Source of the DNA: Oscillospiraceae bacterium
GTDB lineage: Bacteria; Bacillota; Clostridia; Oscillospirales; Oscillospiraceae
DNA length: 32,579 nucleotides
Reading direction: 5' to 3'
Assembly (NCBI GenBank): GCA_022793095.1
Contig: JAAWCD010000053.1
Location: forward strand, 1 to 32,579
Below are positions 28,970 through 32,579 of the stretch, piece by piece. How positions within the stretch are numbered: the stretch's first letter is position 1; every line of letters begins with the position of its first letter. Below the pieces are notes generated by a model. It did no database searches, was not told the DNA's origin, and saw only the letters and a program-made list of their open reading frames with translations. A program made the translations under genes and the position numbers.

Positions 28970-29812
28970 GTGAAAGAATACTCTTTTTCCATGTTTCCCA
29001 ACGAGAGCTTTCTGGACTTGCAGCTGTTTCAGTATGGATGGGAGCAATGCGAGCCCTTGTATTCCTATGGACCCCATATCCGCAATCACTATCTGTTCCA
29101 CTACGTCATTGACGGACAGGGCTTTCTGGATTCCGCCGCCCTGGACGGAATCAGCCGGAACTACAGTCTGTCCACCAACCAGGGCTTTTTGATCTGTCCC
29201 GGACAGGTCACCACCTACTGGGCGGATCAGAACCGTCCGTGGAAGTACGCCTGGGTGGAGTTTGACGGCCTGCGGGTGTCGGAGTACCTGGGCAAGGCGG
29301 GCCTCACCCGGTCCCAGCCCATCTACACCCCGGACAGCGCCGCCCATGGGGAACTGGTCCGGGATGAGATCCTCTACCTGACCAGCCATGCGGAGGCGTC
29401 GCCTCTGCACCTGATTGGGCACCTCTTTCTGTTCCTGGACCACCTGATGCAAACCTCCTCCACCCGGCGGGAAACCCGCGGAAACCAGCTGAGGGATTTT
29501 TATATCCAGGAGGCAATCACCTATATGGAGCAGAATTTCCAGCAGGAGCTGACAGTAGAGGAGATTGCCGACGTGTGCAAGCTGAACCGAAGCTATTTCA
29601 GCAAGCTGTTCAAGGAGACGATGGGCTGTCCGCCCCAGGAGTTCCTGATCCGCCTCCGGCTGACCAAGGCCATGGAGCTGATGAAGACCACCAACAACAG
29701 CATTGGGGATATCTCCGGTTCCTGCGGCTATCCCAACCAGCTTCATTTCTCCCGCGCCTTCAAAAAGCGGTATGGGGTATCGCCTCGGGAGTGGCGGGCC
29801 GGAAACAGCTGA
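28970..29812 (+). CDS. AraC-family transcriptional regulator, 280 aa
   Basis: Sugar-sensing regulator with an N-terminal cupin-like AraC-binding domain (about residues 15-150: HIRNHYLFHYVIDGQGFLDS, GFLICPGQVTTYWAD, WKYAWVEFDG) and a C-terminal double helix-turn-helix (about 180-277: LTVEEIADVCKLNRSYFSKL with FKETMGCPPQEF, then NNSIGDISGSCGYPNQLHFS with RAFKKRYGVSPREW). Start GTG 28970 is preferred because GAGAGGA ends 10 bases upstream; earlier ATGs at 28892 and 28907 lack good RBS and would read through the hairpin at 28925-28948. Its place between sugar operons suggests control of both by raffinose, melibiose or sucrose. Confidence 0.9.
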   Translation: MKEYSFSMFPNESFLDLQLFQYGWEQCEPLYSYGPHIRNHYLFHYVIDGQGFLDSAALDGISRNYSLSTNQGFLICPGQVTTYWADQNRPWKYAWVEFDGLRVSEYLGKAGLTRSQPIYTPDSAAHGELVRDEILYLTSHAEASPLHLIGHLFLFLDHLMQTSSTRRETRGNQLRDFYIQEAITYMEQNFQQELTVEEIADVCKLNRSYFSKLFKETMGCPPQEFLIRLRLTKAMELMKTTNNSIGDISGSCGYPNQLHFSRAFKKRYGVSPREWRAGNS

Positions 29813-29888
29813 CGAAGCCGGTTAGCACCCGGCCGCAGAAGGTCCGCGGAACATTCCGAGGGCCTCCCGCAGCCGGGAATCGATCCGC

Positions 29889-32069
29889 TTAAAGCGCTTC
29901 CAGATAGAACTGCATGGACTGGTACTCCCCGTAGAAGAGAGGCAGAGGATACCCCGCCGCCATCAGGGCCGCGCCGGAATAGACATCCCCGCCGTTGACC
30001 CGATACGAAAGCTCAGGGTCCAGTCCCTTCAGCCGCAGGTTCAGGAAGGAGGATGCGGCGTGGGTGTTGCAGGTGACCAGAGAGGCCAGAGCCTCCCGCC
30101 GGTCGGGAGACACGTGCTCCCAGGCGGTGTAGGGCCCGTTCTGGAAGGGGTCGCTGAGGCGGTAGTAGTCGCCCCGCTGGATGAGGTCATAGTGCTCCTT
30201 GAAGAAGGCCACCTGTTGCCGGATGATCTCCTGATCCTCCTGAGAGGTCTTGCTCAGGTCCATCTCATAGCCGAAGGTGCCCGCCATGGCCACCACGCCC
30301 CGAGTTTCCATGGGGGTGACGCGGCCGTTCTCCTCATTGGGCACCACGGAGACATGCGCGCCCACGGTGCTCACCGGATAGCAGAAGGAAGTGCCGTACT
30401 GGATTCGCAGGCGGTCAATGGCGTCGGTGTTGTCGCTGCACCAGATCTGAGGCGTGTAGTAGAGCATTCCGCCGTCAAACCGCCCGCCGCCGCCGGCACA
30501 GCCCTCAATCAGAACATGGGGGAAGTCCCGGCGCAGCCACCCCAGCATCTCGTACACGCCCAGCACATACCGGTGATATGTCTCACCCTGGCGCTCCGGC
30601 GGAAGCCCGGCGGACCAGACGTCGGTAAGGCTCCGGTTCATGTCCCACTTGATATAGGAGACGTCAGCGCTGGAGAGCACGGCGCTGATCTGCTCATAGA
30701 CGTGCTGGCGGACCTCCAGCCGGGAGAAGTCCAGCACCAACTGGTTGCGGCACCGGGCGGGAGCCCGGCCTGGAATGTGGAGCACCCAGTCGGGATGCTC
30801 CCGATAGAGCTGGCTGTCCTCATTGACCATCTCCGGCTCAATCCAGATGCCGAAGCGCATGCCCAGCTCCTGAAAGCGGGGAACCAGGGCTTCCAGAGCG
30901 CCGGGCAGCTTCTCCTGGTTGACCCACCAATCGCCCAGCCCCCGGTTGTCGTCGTTGCGGGCCCCGAACCAGCCGTCGTCCATCACAAACAGCTCGATAC
31001 CCAGGGGGGCGGCTGTCTTGGCGATTTCCACCAGCTTGTCCGCGTTAAAGTTGAAATAGGTGGCCTCCCAGTTGTTGATGAGCACCGGGCGGCGCTGTCC
31101 CTCAAAGGGGTCCTGAATCAGCCGCTCCCGGATAGCCCGGTGGAACTGGCGGCTCATCTGGCCCAAGCCGCGGGGAGAGCAGACCAGGGCCGCCTCAGGG
31201 GCAGTGAAGCTCTCGCCGGGCGCCAGGGTCCAGGTAAAGTGATAGGGATTGATGCCCATAACCAAGCGGGCGTTGTCGTACTGGCTCCGCTCCGCCAGGG
31301 CTTGGAAGCCGCCGCTGTAAAGCAGCATGGCCCCATAACAGATGCCGTAGTCCTCGTTGGCGTCGTGCTCACACAGCACCACAAAGGGGTTGTGCTGGTG
31401 GCTGGCGGTGCCCCGGACGCTGCCCACGCCCTGAACGCCGGAGCGGAGGGGCGAGCGGTCAGGACAGCGCTCCATCATGTGGCAGCCGTCAAAGGTGATG
31501 AGGTCCAAATCAGACCGTGGGAAATCCAGGCACAGAGAAGCGCACTGGCACAGGCGCACGCTCTGCCCGCCCCGGTTGACCACCCGCACGGCCCGGGTGA
31601 TGAGGTCATACTCCTCCAGCACACCGTAGTACAGCTCTACCTGCACTTGGGCGGCGGCGTCCTCCAGGTAGATAACCAGTGTCTCGGCCTCTGCGCCCCG
31701 GAAAGCGGGCAGGCCTTCCAGGGCATACTTGCCCTGACGCACCTCGCAGCCGGTGTAGCGCAGGCTGGCGCTGCGGCTGCCGTTGGGCAGCTCCAATTCC
31801 ATGGAGGGCAGGCGGAAATCGCCCACGCCGCAGCCCGAGTATTCCTGAGGAATGGTGTCCAGCGAATAGGCCCGGTCCAGTCCAGCCTCGTCGGGATTAG
31901 GCGCACAGCCCCGGTCGGCGTACCGGATGAGGCGGTGCAGGTCGTCATTGCCGGTGCGGGGGCCATAGTAGGTGTGCAGGAGCACCCCATACTGGTCCGC
32001 CTTCATCTGATAAGTCGTGCTGCGTGTGTGCAGGGTGAAAAGGTTGATGTTCTTGTCATAAGCGATCAT
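29889..32069 (-). CDS. GH36 alpha-galactosidase, 726 aa
   Basis: Cytosolic alpha-galactosidase that removes alpha-1,6-galactose from melibiose, raffinose and stachyose. The nucleophile is Asp476 in KWDMNR and the acid/base is Asp546 in CSDNTD, close to the equivalent positions in Geobacillus AgaA. VMDDGWFGARNDDNRGLGDW, FGIWIEPEMVNEDS and IEGCAGGGGRFDGGML are further GH36 subgroup marks. The large N-terminal beta-supersandwich, the TIM barrel and the C-terminal sheet are all present, and length is normal. ATG 32069 follows GGGGGGAC; an in-frame start 5 codons upstream is less likely. It has its own promoter and follows a sugar permease. Confidence 0.95.
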   Translation of the reverse strand: MIAYDKNINLFTLHTRSTTYQMKADQYGVLLHTYYGPRTGNDDLHRLIRYADRGCAPNPDEAGLDRAYSLDTIPQEYSGCGVGDFRLPSMELELPNGSRSASLRYTGCEVRQGKYALEGLPAFRGAEAETLVIYLEDAAAQVQVELYYGVLEEYDLITRAVRVVNRGGQSVRLCQCASLCLDFPRSDLDLITFDGCHMMERCPDRSPLRSGVQGVGSVRGTASHQHNPFVVLCEHDANEDYGICYGAMLLYSGGFQALAERSQYDNARLVMGINPYHFTWTLAPGESFTAPEAALVCSPRGLGQMSRQFHRAIRERLIQDPFEGQRRPVLINNWEATYFNFNADKLVEIAKTAAPLGIELFVMDDGWFGARNDDNRGLGDWWVNQEKLPGALEALVPRFQELGMRFGIWIEPEMVNEDSQLYREHPDWVLHIPGRAPARCRNQLVLDFSRLEVRQHVYEQISAVLSSADVSYIKWDMNRSLTDVWSAGLPPERQGETYHRYVLGVYEMLGWLRRDFPHVLIEGCAGGGGRFDGGMLYYTPQIWCSDNTDAIDRLRIQYGTSFCYPVSTVGAHVSVVPNEENGRVTPMETRGVVAMAGTFGYEMDLSKTSQEDQEIIRQQVAFFKEHYDLIQRGDYYRLSDPFQNGPYTAWEHVSPDRREALASLVTCNTHAASSFLNLRLKGLDPELSYRVNGGDVYSGAALMAAGYPLPLFYGEYQSMQFYLEAL

Positions 32070-32091
32070 GGGAAGTCCCCCCAAATTTAAA

Positions 32092-32111
32092 ATTACTGCG
32101 GATTACTGCGG
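32092..32111 (-). promoter_or_regulatory. Two tandem 10-mers at the alpha-galactosidase transcription start
   Basis: CCGCAGTAAT occurs twice in perfect tandem on the minus strand, directly after the -10 at 32114-32119. Direct repeats spaced 10 bases (one helical turn) are typical of regulator binding sites; this position would favour repression. No second copy was found in the divergent kinase/AraC region. Confidence 0.45.
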
Positions 32112-32113
32112 AA

Positions 32114-32142
32114 ATTTTAAGCGATTTTGCCCAAGGATGCAA
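32114..32142 (-). promoter_or_regulatory. Sigma-A-type promoter of the alpha-galactosidase gene
   Basis: Minus-strand TTGCAT (32142-32137) and TAAAAT (32119-32114) with 17 bases between, about 45 bases upstream of the ATG at 32069. Confidence 0.7.
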
Positions 32143-32191
32143 GAGGGGAAAACGCATAAATGTCCCCGGGAAAACGGGTGGAAAACTGGAT

Positions 32192-32229
32192 AAAAGCAAC
32201 AGCCCCGGCGCTTGCGCCGGGGCTGTTGC
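32192..32229 (-). terminator. Rho-independent terminator between permease and alpha-galactosidase
   Basis: GCAACAGCCCCGGCGC pairs perfectly with its complement around a short loop (32196-32229). On the minus strand it is followed by TTTT. It should end the transporter transcript and make the alpha-galactosidase a separate unit. The stretch 32230-32341 shows no gene. Confidence 0.85.
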
Positions 32230-32342
32230 CGCATACGCCTCGCAGCAAGCTTTGAACCTATTCTGTAGATAAAGCAAGGCGTTTATTCGCCAGTCGGGAA
32301 AGCCCCTGACATCGGGCGCTTTCGAGGAAATTTGGCGATATG

Positions 32343-32414
32343 AAGTTCTTTTTGCTCCCCCTCCATTCAAGAAAAAGGAGGGAAAAGAAGCAGAGGGGGA
32401 GCAAAAAGGAACTT
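32343..32414 (-). repeat. Diverged family B hairpin after the permease gene
   Basis: An arm AAGTTC-TTTTTGCTCCCCCT (32343-32362) pairs with AGGGGGAGCAAAAAGGAACTT (32394-32414) with one bulge, making a 20-bp stem. The loop holds TTCAAGAAAAAGGAGG, like the right end of the other family B copies. It begins 9 bases after the permease stop. Confidence 0.65.
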
Positions 32415-32422
32415 GCCGGGAA

Positions 32423-32579
32423 TTACTTTCCGCCTGTGGTGGCGATGCCCTCGATGAACTGACGCTGGAAGATCAGGTACAGAATCACCATGGGAAGCAT
32501 GGCCAGCAGAGCGCCGGCCATCATCACCGGGTAGTTGGCCAGGAACTGTCCCTGAAGGGAGGCCAGGCCGGCGGACAGG
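32423..32579 (-). CDS. Sugar ABC transporter permease (MalG/CUT1 type), C-terminal 51 residues, partial
   Basis: Only the C-terminus is in the window. It shows FLANYPVMMAGALLAMLPMV and YLIFQRQFIEGIATTGGK, the closing helix and the QRxFxxGxxxG-x-K end of carbohydrate-uptake-1 permeases of the binding-protein-dependent system. The rest of the gene, and presumably the partner permease and solute-binding protein, lie beyond the window. Its position beside the alpha-galactosidase suggests uptake of raffinose-type oligosaccharides. Confidence 0.88.
   Translation of the reverse strand, partial: LSAGLASLQGQFLANYPVMMAGALLAMLPMVILYLIFQRQFIEGIATTGGK

Noticed and set aside
29889..29902. Near-cre sequence (TTAAAGCGCTTCCA) at the end of the alpha-galactosidase gene
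   Set aside because: At the 3-prime end of the gene, far from its promoter; regulation by it is unlikely.
30060..32090. Very long open frame opposite the alpha-galactosidase gene (676 codons)
   Set aside because: Antisense shadow of a high-GC gene: rich in His, Gly, Val and Ala, no RBS, and no recognisable domain, while the minus frame has all GH36 motifs.

Overview
The window reads as chromosome of a high-GC, spore-forming member of the Clostridia. The evidence is a full-length sporulation sigma factor sigma-G, the ybeY-dgkA-era cluster, strong AGGAGG-type ribosome binding sites with occasional GTG and TTG starts, and both S-layer-homology and cell-wall-anchored surface proteins. The style, with many short intergenic palindromic repeats, is like that of Oscillospiraceae of the Flavonifractor/Lawsonibacter kind; that placement is inference. 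No rRNA, tRNA or CRISPR array was seen.

Layout. 1-3376: rRNA maturation and envelope operon (ybeY, dgkA, acyltransferase-3, era). 3411-8475: membrane-anchored hypothetical, MATE exporter, a lipoprotein on the minus strand, then a catalase with a Pro/Glu-rich N-terminal extension and a 70-residue partner. 8482-11612: a train of hairpins, a CYTH-domain protein, a PLP aminotransferase and a DUF4230 protein. 11657-14729: a 903-residue repeat-rich LPXTG-type surface protein on the minus strand whose leader carries two back-to-back cyclic-di-GMP-I (GEMM-I) riboswitch aptamers. 14790-15640: decayed DNA with an adhesin-like remnant, a frameshifted IS66 tnpA remnant and a dispersed repeat. 15743-17068: a secreted Ig-like/SLH protein. 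17286-19552 (minus): tag, a membrane protein and a methyltransferase. 20212-20985: sigG. 21025-25506 (minus): DMT transporter, YfcE-like phosphoesterase, cupin-SDR pair, uridine-kinase-like ATPase. 26018-32579: a raffinose/sucrose locus with an amylosucrase-family GH13, a PfkB fructokinase, a divergent AraC regulator, a GH36 alpha-galactosidase and the end of a sugar ABC permease.

How the genes work together. The carbohydrate locus is self-consistent: the permease imports oligosaccharide, alpha-galactosidase removes galactose from raffinose-type sugars to leave sucrose, the GH13 enzyme splits sucrose, and the kinase (translationally coupled by a GTGA overlap) phosphorylates the released fructose. 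The surface region couples a large wall-anchored protein to c-di-GMP sensing, the usual switch between motile and attached life. The most interesting single element is that tandem riboswitch: the aptamers overlap by two bases, the gene-proximal one has a changed base at the ligand-contacting position, and the spacer before the ribosome binding site has a perfect 10-base complement to the core of the distal aptamer.

Four families of dispersed intergenic repeats (called A to D here) account for much of the non-coding DNA. All homology statements come from reading motifs, not from database searches.
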